From assembly GCA_945898055.1 (NCBI GenBank), contig CAMDGV010000021.1, positions 1 to 61,531 of the forward strand: a stretch of 61,531 bases of DNA. Direction: 5' to 3'. Below, piece after piece: positions 25,819 through 34,861 of this stretch (position 1 is its first letter; every line of letters begins with the position of its first letter). The position numbers were made by a program, and so were the translations under genes. The notes under the pieces are model-generated. The model was not told the DNA's origin and did not search any database. It saw only the letters and a list, made by a program, of their open reading frames with translations. Source of the stretch: Akkermansia muciniphila (GTDB lineage Bacteria; Verrucomicrobiota; Verrucomicrobiia; Limisphaerales; UBA9464).

Positions 25819-26035
25819 GTTCGAACTGTCCGGACTCTTCCGAGGAACTTCAGTCAATCGCCCTCACCGCCGCAGCAGGCAGTGATGGGAGGCTGATTGA
25901 AATCACCCGGAGTCCGGTTTTTTTTGAATTTGACGCGGCTTGGGGTTGAAGTTAGGCGGAAGCGGGGCGTGCGCGCGTCATACGAGCTCGCCCCCCAGCA
26001 GATCCCACGGGAACTACTGGGCCCGCCCTACAGCG

Positions 26036-26056
26036 AAAACCGGGCAAACTGCCCGG
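26036..26056 (-). terminator. Weak terminator or attenuator between rpsO and pnp
   Basis: CCGGGC at 26040-26045 and GCCCGG at 26051-26056 form a 6-bp stem. On the minus strand it is followed by TTTTC. It lies 11 bp after rpsO and before pnp, so it may only partly terminate, or could be the processing hairpin known between these genes in other bacteria. Confidence 0.6.
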
Positions 26057-26067
26057 CGTCGCAAAAA

Positions 26068-26325
26068 TTATTTACGGAGCTTTAGTTTCTTGGTCAGCGC
26101 CTGATACCGTCCCTCATCCTTGCGGTTGAGGTAATCAAGCAGACTCCGACGCTTTCCAACCATGAGTAAAAGACCACGGCGGCTGCTATGATCTTTTTTG
26201 TTCGTATCAAGGTGCTCGGTCAGCGACTTGATTCTCTCAGTAAGAATGGCGATTTGGACGTCGGCAGAACCGGTGTCGGTCGGGTGAACTCGCGTTGACG
26301 CGATGATTTTAGACTTTTCTATCAT
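26068..26325 (-). CDS. rpsO: 30S ribosomal protein S15
   Basis: 85 residues, slightly shorter than the usual 89. The S15 signature is visible: [38 protein letters not shown] and [15 protein letters not shown]15 binds the 16S central domain. In E. coli it represses its own translation. The gene is followed by pnp after 249 bp on the same strand. Confidence 0.97.
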   Translation of the reverse strand: MIEKSKIIASTRVHPTDTGSADVQIAILTERIKSLTEHLDTNKKDHSSRRGLLLMVGKRRSLLDYLNRKDEGRYQALTKKLKLRK

Positions 26326-26599
26326 GATGCGGTGTCGGGAAGCCCAATGCCTCCCAGTAATCGATTCCGTTTATCGAGGTCCAACGGTAGAATGGGGAAA
26401 GGGTTGGGATCAAGTCTTGATTTGTTGTAAAGAAATGTTCAGTCGAGGATCGGTCATTTTTAAAAAGTGATTGGTTGATCGTCACAAAAGAATGAATCAT
26501 TTACAAAATCACTCGGGGTTTTCTTAAAGAAGTATGTTGAAAGCGTCGTTAAGGTAGAATGGAGGACGCTTTTAGAGGGGGCAGCGGAGAAAGCTAGGA

Positions 26600-27727
26600 A
26601 TGAGAATTTTAGAATTAGGGAAGTTCTATCCACCCGAACGCGGGGGCATGGAGACCTTGTTGAAAATTTGGGCAGAGGGTTTTGCCGCTGAGGGTGATGA
26701 GGTCCAGTGCGTGGTGAGTAATCGTCAATTTAAGACCGTGGTTGAGACGTTATCGGGAGTAAAAATAAAGAGGCAGGCGAGTGCCGGCATCGCGTTGTCG
26801 ACTTCTCTTTGCCCAACCTATCCCTTTGCCGCTCGTCGGTGGAGACCGGATTTAATCCATGCTCATGCTCCTAATCCTTTGGCTGACCTAGCCATTTTGG
26901 CTGCTGCTCGAGATATTCCGGTGGTGATTAGTTGGCATAGTGACGTCATTCGTCAAAAGCTGGCGATGCGTTTGTATGGACCACTTCAGAGGGCCGTTTT
27001 GAAGCGTGCCTCGGTGGTCGTAGTGGCTACTGAAAACCATCACAAGTTCTCCTCTGCGTTGCAGGGCTATTCTGAAAAGGTTCAGGTGATTCCTTTCGGT
27101 CTAGATTTGTCGCGATTTGCCGCATCACCCTTGAATCAATCCGCCGCCGCCCAGTGGAGATCAAGGGCAGAGGCGGATTTTATTTTTCTGAATTTGGGGC
27201 GTTTGGTTGGATACAAGGGACAGCGTTATGCGATTGAGGCTTTGGTTCGGGTTCCTAAAGCGGAACTTTGGATTGCTGGGACCGGTCCGCTGGGCGAGCA
27301 ATTGAAGGTAATCGCTCTAGAGTTTGGGGTTAGTGGGCGAGTTCGCTTTTTAGGCGATATTAGTGATGATGAACTTCCAGGGCTTCTTCACGCCTGCGAT
27401 GCTTTCGTCTTTCCATCGATTTCGCCAAATGAAGCCTTTGGTTTGGTTTTAGTGGAAGCGATGGCGTGTGGGAAACCGATTATTGCCTGCGACCTCGAGT
27501 CCGGGGTGCCCTGTGTCTGTCGTGACGGAGTGAACGGTCTAATTGTACCCCCAGAAGATCCTATGGCACTGGCAGGTGCGATGAATTCGCTAGTAAACAG
27601 CGCCACATTGAGGGCTACCCTTTCAAATAATGGCCTTTTTTTAGCAAAGACAGACTTCACTAAGGATAGTATGATTCGGCGTTATCGGGCTCTGTTTGCT
27701 AAATGCCTTTCGGATGGGAAAATATGA
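26600..27727 (+). CDS. Glycosyltransferase family 4 protein
   Basis: 375 residues with the GT-B fold. The N-terminal domain starts MRILELGKFYPPERGGMET, and a DLIHAHAPNP segment is near 85. The C-terminal GT4 motif with the EX7E pattern, PNEAFGLVLVEAMACGKPII, is near 275-295 and binds the nucleotide-sugar donor. It likely adds a sugar to a cell-surface glycan precursor. No signal or membrane segment is seen. Its TGA overlaps the ATG of the following WecA/TagO-like gene as ATGA, so the two probably act in one pathway for surface polysaccharide synthesis. The acceptor and sugar are unknown. Confidence 0.88.
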   Translation: MRILELGKFYPPERGGMETLLKIWAEGFAAEGDEVQCVVSNRQFKTVVETLSGVKIKRQASAGIALSTSLCPTYPFAARRWRPDLIHAHAPNPLADLAILAAARDIPVVISWHSDVIRQKLAMRLYGPLQRAVLKRASVVVVATENHHKFSSALQGYSEKVQVIPFGLDLSRFAASPLNQSAAAQWRSRAEADFIFLNLGRLVGYKGQRYAIEALVRVPKAELWIAGTGPLGEQLKVIALEFGVSGRVRFLGDISDDELPGLLHACDAFVFPSISPNEAFGLVLVEAMACGKPIIACDLESGVPCVCRDGVNGLIVPPEDPMALAGAMNSLVNSATLRATLSNNGLFLAKTDFTKDSMIRRYRALFAKCLSDGKI

Positions 27728-28809
27728 TCCACCACAGAACTTATTTGGCCGTATTGCTAATTTCAGCTGTGACTTCAGCTGTAGCTACCCCGTTGGCTGG
27801 GCTTTTGGCAAAGCGTTTAGGAGCAATGGATTTGCCAACGCCGAGGAAAATTCATCGAATTCCCATGCCCCGCTTGGGGGGAGTGGCTATTTTCTTGGGT
27901 TTTTGTCTCCCTTTGGGGTGTCTTTATTTGGTGGATAACTCGGTTTCTAGTTATTTCCGAAATTTCGAAAAGCTGACTGCATCCTTGGTTTTCGGAGCAG
28001 TGTTGATGCTTGGTTTGGGCATTTATGATGATTGTCGTGGTGTCAATGCCGTCAAAAAGTTTCTGGTTCAAATTTTGATTGCTAGCCTTTTATATTTACT
28101 TGGTTTTCGGATTGATGCATTCACCGATCCGTTTGGGGAGAGGGATATCCAGCTAGGACTGATGGGGTTTCCGATCACGATTATTTGGATTGTAGGAGTG
28201 ACCAATTCCATCAACTTATTGGATGGAATCGATGGACTAGTGGCCGGTGTCACCCTAATTATCTCGGCATCATTGGCAGTGATCAATACGTTAACGGGGA
28301 GCGCATTGTTAGCGTTGCTGAATTTGTCGCTAGTCGGAGCTTGTCTTGGGTTTCTTCCGAGCAATAAGCATCCTGCGAAAATCTTTTTAGGAGATTCTGG
28401 AAGTCTGACCATTGGGTTGATTCTTTCTTGCATCGGGATTATTTCGTTATTCAAAACGGGAACAAGTTCAGTTGCTGATACTCCCATCTTTACTGTCCCT
28501 TTGATTTTATTTGGTCTGCCACTTTTCGACACGGCGAGGGTCATGGTGTTGCGCCTTCTAGCTGGGGTATCTATCTTCCAAGCCGATAAAGAACATGTCC
28601 ATCATCGATTATTGGATTTGGGATTAAGTCAGAAACAAACGGCTTGGACACTCTATTTTATCGCCTCGAGCTTTGGGCTTTTGAGCATCTTTTTAGCTCA
28701 GCTGCAGTTGGGGCATCAGGTTAAGTTGAGTGTTCTTTTTGGATTTGTTTCTTTCGGTTCTTTTTTGGTCTGGCGATTGGGTCTGAAAAGCTCAATAAAA
28801 CGGGACTAG
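27724..28809 (+). CDS. WecA/TagO-like polyprenyl-phosphate N-acetylhexosamine-1-phosphate transferase
   Basis: 361 residues from the ATG at 27724; a 7-codon longer form starting inside the upstream gene is less likely. It is a multi-helix membrane protein of the MraY/WecA family, with LPTPRKIHRIPMPRLGGVAIF near the start, NSINLLDGIDGLVAG near 160 (the Asp-rich catalytic loop), FLGDSGSLTIGL near 225, and HVHHRLLDLGLS near 295, the His-rich loop of WecA-type enzymes. It starts lipid-linked glycan synthesis on undecaprenyl phosphate at the inner membrane. It is translationally coupled to the glycosyltransferase and followed by moeA 19 bp later. Confidence 0.88.
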   Translation: MIHHRTYLAVLLISAVTSAVATPLAGLLAKRLGAMDLPTPRKIHRIPMPRLGGVAIFLGFCLPLGCLYLVDNSVSSYFRNFEKLTASLVFGAVLMLGLGIYDDCRGVNAVKKFLVQILIASLLYLLGFRIDAFTDPFGERDIQLGLMGFPITIIWIVGVTNSINLLDGIDGLVAGVTLIISASLAVINTLTGSALLALLNLSLVGACLGFLPSNKHPAKIFLGDSGSLTIGLILSCIGIISLFKTGTSSVADTPIFTVPLILFGLPLFDTARVMVLRLLAGVSIFQADKEHVHHRLLDLGLSQKQTAWTLYFIASSFGLLSIFLAQLQLGHQVKLSVLFGFVSFGSFLVWRLGLKSSIKRD

Positions 28810-28828
28810 TCTCTTTTTAATTTCAAGA

Positions 28829-30013
28829 ATGTTTTCCTACGAAAACGCTTTAGCCGATCTCCTCGGACTTGTGTCGCCCTTGTGTGCAGAGTTCCAAGCC
28901 TCAGAAGACGCCTTAGGTGGCTTTGTCGCTGCCGACATTTTGGCGTCGCTCGATCTTCCTCCTTTTGACGCCTCGGCGGTGGATGGTTACGCGTTACGCT
29001 CTGAAGGGGAGGGGGGTGCCCCGTTCGACTTAACCCTGTTGGGAACAATGGCAGCGGGATCAACTCAAGTGATCCCATTGCAACCTGCCGGTTGTGTGCG
29101 GGTGTTCACTGGATCGCCCCTGCCTCCCAGCGCAACTGCGGTGGTGATGCAGGAGGAAACCTGTGTCTTAGACGCGGGCCGGATTCGCTTTAGTGAATCG
29201 GTGAAACCTTGGCAGAATGTTCGCTTTCGTGGTGAAGATGTTAGAAAAGGAGAGGTGTTGCTCGCTGCGGGTTCGAGGTTGGGGCCCGCCCAAATGGCTT
29301 TGTTAGCTGCTGCCGGTTTAGAGCGGGTCCTTGTGCATCGTTCCCCCCGAGTGGCGCTAGCCTCAAGTGGAGATGAATTGGTTTCGCCTGGCCTAACCTT
29401 GGGCTTTGGGCAGGTGTTCGATTGTAATTCCGCTTGCTTGGCTGCGTTGATGCGCACGGAGGGGGCGTTGACTCGTATTTTACCGGTCATTTCTGATACC
29501 GTGGAGAGCGCGATGGAGGGTTTAGTAGCGGCCTTTGAGGATTCAGATTTGGTGGTAACAGCAGGGGGCGCTTCGGTAGGAGATCGGGATGTGATTCGTC
29601 CCGCACTCGAGCGTTTAGGTGGGACAGTCCGCTTTTGGCGGATTGATCTACGGCCTGGAAAGCCTTTTTTCCTTGGCGAGTGGAAGGGGAAATTTCTTCT
29701 GGGACTCCCAGGAAATCCTGTGTCGGCTTTTGTGACGGCCGTTTTATTAGTTTTACCGGCCTTACGACGCCTTCGAGGAGCCCGTTACCCAGCGCCGAGG
29801 GCGGTGCTGAGTCCGCTTTCTGAGCCCTTCAGAAATTCGGGCGATCGTCGTCATTTTGTGCGAGTTATGACACTCGAAGAGGGTTCTGTGCGGCCGATCG
29901 GCATTCAGGCCTCCCATATTTTGTCATCTCTAACCTTGGCCGATGGTTTGGCCGATATCCCGGCGGGCGCCGATTTAGCGGCAGGCACTCTTGTCCGAGT
30001 GATTCGTTGGTAA
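28829..30013 (+). CDS. moeA: Molybdopterin molybdenumtransferase (MoeA)
   Basis: 394 residues, the usual size. The signature is PPFDASAVDGYAL near 48, then RVFTGSPLPPSATAVVMQEE near 90, the MoCF_biosynth domain with VVTAGGASVGDRDVI near 245, and GLPGNPVSAFVTAVLLVLP near 290. MoeA inserts molybdate into adenylylated molybdopterin. No other moa or moe genes are nearby. It follows the glycan genes closely, which is probably positional only. A hairpin terminator lies downstream. Confidence 0.95.
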   Translation: MFSYENALADLLGLVSPLCAEFQASEDALGGFVAADILASLDLPPFDASAVDGYALRSEGEGGAPFDLTLLGTMAAGSTQVIPLQPAGCVRVFTGSPLPPSATAVVMQEETCVLDAGRIRFSESVKPWQNVRFRGEDVRKGEVLLAAGSRLGPAQMALLAAAGLERVLVHRSPRVALASSGDELVSPGLTLGFGQVFDCNSACLAALMRTEGALTRILPVISDTVESAMEGLVAAFEDSDLVVTAGGASVGDRDVIRPALERLGGTVRFWRIDLRPGKPFFLGEWKGKFLLGLPGNPVSAFVTAVLLVLPALRRLRGARYPAPRAVLSPLSEPFRNSGDRRHFVRVMTLEEGSVRPIGIQASHILSSLTLADGLADIPAGADLAAGTLVRVIRW

Positions 30014-30048
30014 CCGGCTAGGCAGGATGCCGTCATGGGGCGGTTCCT

Positions 30049-30073
30049 AAGGAAGTCTCAGTCTTCCTTTTTC
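30049..30073 (+). terminator. Likely terminator after moeA
   Basis: AAGGAAG at 30049-30055 pairs with CTTCCTT at 30063-30069 across a 7-nt loop, followed by TTTC. The stem is AT-rich in part, so strength is moderate. Confidence 0.6.
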
Positions 30074-30397
30074 ATAGGAACTCAGAGTTTTAGGAAAGGG
30101 GTGAGACTCAGTCCACTTAAGAACAGGAGGCAGGCACTTTTGCGACGTCACACTTTTTGCAGAACGACTTCAAGGCTTTGGCCTTGGGTCTTCTACTCGT
30201 TTCAGTTTTGATTTAGAGGGTGTTCAAGCCGTGAAGTGCCTTTGACAACCATTTTTAGGAACAGTTTATTACTGAAGTCATTTCGCAGGGTGAATCAGCT
30301 TTTTATGGATATCGTCTGGCTTCACTGGGCGAAGAGTAAGAGAAGTTAATCTGCTCGAAGTTTTGCCTAAATCGAGGTCAAATAATCATCCCTGCAA
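30074..30397. other. Gene-free stretch before the ABC exporter
   Basis: No open frame with recognisable protein content on either strand. It should hold the promoter of the ABC transporter pair, but no convincing -35/-10 pair was identified. Confidence 0.4.
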
Positions 30398-32260
30398 GTG
30401 GTCTCACCCGTCTCGATACGCCCAACTCCCCCGATTAGTGCTACAAAAGCACTTTGGATGATCGTGCGCTTTCTCGGTCGACGGCCAGGCTGGGCCGCGC
30501 TGTCTGTTACCCTTTTAGCGGTTAACATCGCCATTGAACTGGCACTGCCTCAAATCTTGGGGAATGCCATTACCGGCCTACGCGATCCACTGACCGCTTC
30601 GAGTTTTCCAATCGCTCGATCGGTGCTTGTCTTTGTCTTTCTAGTGATAGTTCGGACCTGTGTCGGACGAGTCCTCGGTCCTATTCGCAACCGCACGGCT
30701 CAGCAAACGCTCGGTGATATTCGGGCCGCGGTGTACGCTGCCCTGCAAAAAAAGACCTTCGCTTGGCATGACAACGTCCGCACCGGGGAACTCATTTCTC
30801 GCGCAGGAACTGATGTTGGGCGCCTTCAGGAACTTATCTTTGTTTGCCTGCTCTTTAGTGTGGATGTCACCGCCGGTTTGGTCGGGACCTTGCTATTAAT
30901 TTTCTGGGTGCACGCGACATTGGGATGGATCGCCTTGGCCTCAATGGTTCCAACGGTTGCGGCCATGGCCTTTTTTGCTGTGCGCCTTCAACCTCGCTGG
31001 CGTCGGGTCCATGAGAAACATGGGGCGATGAGTAGTGTCATCCAAGAGAATATAGCCGGTGTACGGGTGGTGAAAGCCTTTGCCCAAGAAGAGGCTGAGA
31101 TCTTGAAATTTCGCATGAAACGCGAAGCCTTTCTTCATGAATTATCTGGAGCTGTAAGCTATTGGGCGGCTCGGGTTCCTTTTGCTCAGTTCCTTTTTGG
31201 ACTTGGGTTACCCTTGGTGCTGTGGGTCGGTGGTCAGCAGGTTTTGCACCGTGAAATTTTAATAGGCGATCTGGCTAAGGTTGTTTTCTACCTTCTGGCT
31301 TTAGGGGGTCGGATCGGTGTCATTGGCCAAATTACCAACATCATTCAGAGCTCCAGTTCTGCCGCCCAGAGGGTCTGTGATCTTCTTGGAGAAGACCGCG
31401 AAACTGCCTCCCTGATTAGGGCATCCAATCGAGTCCTCCAAGGATCTGTTCAGTTTGATGGGGTTGGGTTTGTTTATGATTCCGAACCGTCTCTGAAGGT
31501 TGAGTGCGAATCCCCTCCCGTGGGTACAGTTGCACCGATACGATCCGTTCGACCGGTCGCACTTGAGGCTATTTCGTTTGAGGTGGCCATCGGTGAAACC
31601 GTGGCATTGGTGGGGGCAACCGGTTCAGGAAAATCGACTTTACTGTCGTTGATTCCTGCTTTTTATTCTCCCTCGTTTGGAGTTGTTCGGATTGATGGTC
31701 AAGATGTCCGGGATTTTGACCTCGCCCATCTGCGACGCAGTGTCGCGGTTGTGTTTCAAGAGACCTTTCTTTTTAGTGCTTCGGTGGCAGAGAATATTTC
31801 TTTTGGAGCTCCAAACGCCTCGAGGGCTGATGTCCAGAGTGCTGCGCTTGTTGCGCGTGCAAACGACTTTATTGAAGCCCTAGCCAATGGCTACGATACC
31901 CTTATCGGTGAGCGCGGTGTCTCGCTCAGTGGCGGTCAGCGTCAGCGTCTCGCCATTGCGCGCGCAGTGTTGATGAATCCTCGGATTATTTTGTTAGATG
32001 ACGCCACGAGCGCCATCGATTCGAAGACCGAGCATGAAATCCAAGAGGCGATGTCGGAAGTGTGTCGAGGACGGACCACGTTTGTGGTGGCACACCGTCT
32101 TTCCACAGTTCGTCGAGCCGACCGTATCCTTGTGCTTCAGAGTGGACGATTAGTGGGGCAGGGAACCCATAATGAGTTAATGGCGCACAATCCTGTTTAC
32201 CAAGATCTCTTTGCGGCTCAAATGAAGAGCAGTTCACCCACCATCACCCCCGCTTTTTGA
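30398..32260 (+). CDS. ABC exporter subunit with degenerate catalytic residue (first half of a heterodimer)
   Basis: 620 residues from GTG 30398. A six-helix transmembrane domain occupies about residues 25-320, followed by a nucleotide-binding domain. Walker A is GATGSGKST near 405, the signature LSGGQRQR near 508, and Walker B reads IILLDDATSAID near 530: the catalytic Glu is replaced by Asp. An extra segment of about 20 residues sits between the A-loop tyrosine (FVYDSEP) and the start of the beta strand before Walker A. This fits the non-catalytic half of a heterodimeric exporter such as TM287/288 or BmrCD. The next gene's start overlaps this gene's stop by one base. Confidence 0.92.
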   Translation: MVSPVSIRPTPPISATKALWMIVRFLGRRPGWAALSVTLLAVNIAIELALPQILGNAITGLRDPLTASSFPIARSVLVFVFLVIVRTCVGRVLGPIRNRTAQQTLGDIRAAVYAALQKKTFAWHDNVRTGELISRAGTDVGRLQELIFVCLLFSVDVTAGLVGTLLLIFWVHATLGWIALASMVPTVAAMAFFAVRLQPRWRRVHEKHGAMSSVIQENIAGVRVVKAFAQEEAEILKFRMKREAFLHELSGAVSYWAARVPFAQFLFGLGLPLVLWVGGQQVLHREILIGDLAKVVFYLLALGGRIGVIGQITNIIQSSSSAAQRVCDLLGEDRETASLIRASNRVLQGSVQFDGVGFVYDSEPSLKVECESPPVGTVAPIRSVRPVALEAISFEVAIGETVALVGATGSGKSTLLSLIPAFYSPSFGVVRIDGQDVRDFDLAHLRRSVAVVFQETFLFSASVAENISFGAPNASRADVQSAALVARANDFIEALANGYDTLIGERGVSLSGGQRQRLAIARAVLMNPRIILLDDATSAIDSKTEHEIQEAMSEVCRGRTTFVVAHRLSTVRRADRILVLQSGRLVGQGTHNELMAHNPVYQDLFAAQMKSSSPTITPAF

Positions 32261-34077
32261 TGGCCACTCACGACGACATTGCGCTCGATGAGGAATTCGC
32301 TCAAACCGCCCTGCGAGAGTCCTTATTAAGACGCCTGTTCTCTTACACCCGGCCTTATCGAAGCCTCTTTGCGATCAACTTAGTTCTTACTATTTTGGCG
32401 ACCGGTTCCTCGTTATTTGGACCGAAACTGATTCAAGTGGGGATCGATCGATATATTTCTCCGACCTTAAGTGGTGCGTCGGAGATGTCCCAAGCGGCAG
32501 TTCGTGGAATTGGGTGGGTTAGTGCTCTGTATTTAGGGAATCTGCTTTTTGGTTGGGGCCTCTCAGTCTGGCAGGTTCGTTCCTCAATTACGATCGGCCA
32601 AGGTGCGATGAATGATCTGAGGCTTGCCGTCTTTATGCACATTCAGGCCCTCTCCTTGAACTATTTTGACCGCACCCATCAAGGTCGAATTATTGCCCGA
32701 GCCGATTCAGATGTTGACTCCCTTGATCGAGTCCTCACTTGGGGGGCAGGGCAGGCGTTATCCAGTCTGGTGACTCTTCTTGGCGTCCTCGTTTTAATGG
32801 TGAGTTATGATTGGCGCTTAAGTTTGGCCGTTTGCTCGGTGTTGCCGCCTTTGGCTCTATTGACCGCTTGGTTTCACCGGAGCGGCCGAGAAGCCTACCG
32901 CAAAGTGCGCGGTTCCCAGTCTAAGTTGACCTCAGCCATGGCTGAAAATATTTGCGGCGTCCGAGTGGTCCAAGCGTTTGGCCGAGAAGAGGAGAATCTG
33001 GGGCGATTTGAATCACTTCATACCGATTTTATTGCACGATGGGTGGACTCAGCGCGTATTTTTCATACTTATATGCCGACGGTCAATTTATTGGCCGGAC
33101 TCTCCGCGGTCATTGTCCTCGGCTACGGTGGTTATCAGGTTCAACAGGGCGGAATGACGGTGGGTATATTAGCCGCATTTATCCTTTATCTAGGAATGTT
33201 TTTTGGTCCGATCCAAGCCCTTGGTGATCTCTATAACGCGGTTCTTTCTGCCGCGGCAAGTGCTGAAAGAATTTTTGCCCTACTTGACACCGTGCCTCAA
33301 GTTCAGGATCGCCCAGACTCTCCCGCGCTGCCCTCTGTTTCTGGGTTAGTCGAGTTTCAGAATGTCCGATTCCGCTACGAAACAACCTCGCCGGAAGTGT
33401 GGGTTTTGGATGGGATTTCTTTTGGTGTGAAGCCGGGTTCAATGGTCGCGCTGGTGGGACACACTGGCTCGGGGAAGACCAGTATTATTAGCTTATTAGC
33501 GCGATTTTACGAGCCTCAGGAGGGGCATATTCGCATCGACGGCTTCGATATCGGCACGCACACCCTGAAATCTCTCCATCGCCAAATTGGAATAGTGACT
33601 CAGGATAATTTTCTCTTCACCGGCACCTTGATGGATAATTTAAAATTAGGTAGGCCTGAGGCCACAGATGAGGAGGTCAGGACTGCGGCGATGGCCCTGG
33701 GGACGCACTCGGTCATCGACCGGATGCCTGCCGGTTATGCCACTGAAGTGAGGGAGCGGGGCGGCAACTTGAGTGCTGGGGAGCGTCAGTTGATCACCGT
33801 AACTCGAGCGATGGTGGCTGACCCGAAAATTCTTATTCTCGATGAAGCGACGAGTGCGGTAGATCCCCAGACGGAGCGGGTGATCCAGCGGGCCTTGGCG
33901 ACAGTCTTTGAGCGACGGACCAGTTTTGTCATAGCCCATCGTCTGAGTACAGTCCGGCACGCAGACCTTATTTTGGTGATGGAAAAGGGGCGCATTGTAG
34001 AGCAAGGCACTCATAGCGACCTTCTGGCTGCTGGGAATGTTTATGCGCGGCTATACTCGGAATTTGTGAGGGAGTGA
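32260..34077 (+). CDS. ABC exporter subunit (second half of a heterodimer)
   Basis: 605 residues. The ATG at 32260 shares its A with the preceding TGA. It has a six-helix membrane domain and an ATPase domain with Walker A GHTGSGKTS near 399, a changed signature LSAGERQ near 503 in place of LSGGQ, and the normal Walker B catalytic Glu in LILDEATSAVD near 527. The altered signature here and the Asp in the partner's Walker B belong to the same composite ATP site, the known pattern of heterodimeric exporters with one degenerate site. Substrate is unknown: a drug, lipid or peptide exporter are all possible. Confidence 0.92.
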   Translation: MATHDDIALDEEFAQTALRESLLRRLFSYTRPYRSLFAINLVLTILATGSSLFGPKLIQVGIDRYISPTLSGASEMSQAAVRGIGWVSALYLGNLLFGWGLSVWQVRSSITIGQGAMNDLRLAVFMHIQALSLNYFDRTHQGRIIARADSDVDSLDRVLTWGAGQALSSLVTLLGVLVLMVSYDWRLSLAVCSVLPPLALLTAWFHRSGREAYRKVRGSQSKLTSAMAENICGVRVVQAFGREEENLGRFESLHTDFIARWVDSARIFHTYMPTVNLLAGLSAVIVLGYGGYQVQQGGMTVGILAAFILYLGMFFGPIQALGDLYNAVLSAAASAERIFALLDTVPQVQDRPDSPALPSVSGLVEFQNVRFRYETTSPEVWVLDGISFGVKPGSMVALVGHTGSGKTSIISLLARFYEPQEGHIRIDGFDIGTHTLKSLHRQIGIVTQDNFLFTGTLMDNLKLGRPEATDEEVRTAAMALGTHSVIDRMPAGYATEVRERGGNLSAGERQLITVTRAMVADPKILILDEATSAVDPQTERVIQRALATVFERRTSFVIAHRLSTVRHADLILVMEKGRIVEQGTHSDLLAAGNVYARLYSEFVRE

Positions 34078-34180
34078 GCTAATATACTTGGTAACTATTC
34101 AGGAAGTTCCCAGCCTAATCTCGTCACTGGGTTCAATGAACGACAGCCTCAGTTGGGGCACTCACCCTTTAACCGAAGAG

Positions 34181-34630
34181 TCAACCTACAGGCACGACAA
34201 GTTCCGCGCTGAAAGAATTGAGGTCAGAAACCAAGATTGCCCGACGGTGGAGTCGCTTCAATTCGATCGCGTCAGTGAGAGACTGCACCTGTTCACGCAC
34301 GAGATCAGAGATCTCTCCAAATCGAGTTTCTAGAGCATCTAAAACATCTTCTTGAGCCTTGTTACGTTTTCCTTGTTCAAGGACGGCGAGTTCAAAACTG
34401 CTGATGGGAATCAGGGTGTTGTTTTTTTGTTGGACTTGGAGTTCGGTGTTGAGTTGTTTTTCTAGATCCTCAGGTGAGATCATTAACCAGTTAATTAAGC
34501 TGAGGATCTTGCTGACTTTTTTGACAGGCATTCCGCGTTGAAAAAGATCCCGGATCATTTCGCGTTTGAGCTGATAACGCCTAGGGAGATCGTTCATCGT
34601 CTTCTGGGCCGCTAAGTGGGCGTCAATCAC
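34181..34630 (-). pseudogene. C-terminal fragment of an Rpn/YhgA-like nuclease-transposase family protein
   Basis: 149 codons starting at a GTG directly after an in-frame stop. The sequence AHLAAQKTMNDLPRRYQLK followed by a helical INWLMISPEDLEKQL segment and a late SSFELAVLEQG resembles the C-terminal half of the PD-(D/E)XK family annotated as Rpn or putative transposase, where the nuclease domain precedes this part. The N-terminal nuclease residues are missing here and none are seen upstream. It is probably a decayed copy, though a small expressed protein cannot be excluded. Confidence 0.5.
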
Positions 34631-34861
34631 TCAGGCCACCGGGCCTTTGCAGTGAGAGAAACTGAAGGTGAGGGAGAAAGATTTAATTCTACGGACCGAG
34701 ATGACTGCTTTTCTTGAATGAGCCTGTGTGATTAAGTTCTTTCAAGGCACCCAGAATTTCATTTCGATTCCCTCTTGATTTGATTGGGATTAGCTGGATG
34801 GGTGAGGGGGTGTTTAAGTGGCGATAGAAACTCGATGAAAAAGTGCTAAACAGGGAAGAAA

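Noticed and set aside
25905-25926. CCGGAGTCCGG followed by eight T, read as a plus-strand terminator
   Set aside because: The stem is only 4 bp and no plus-strand gene ends nearby.
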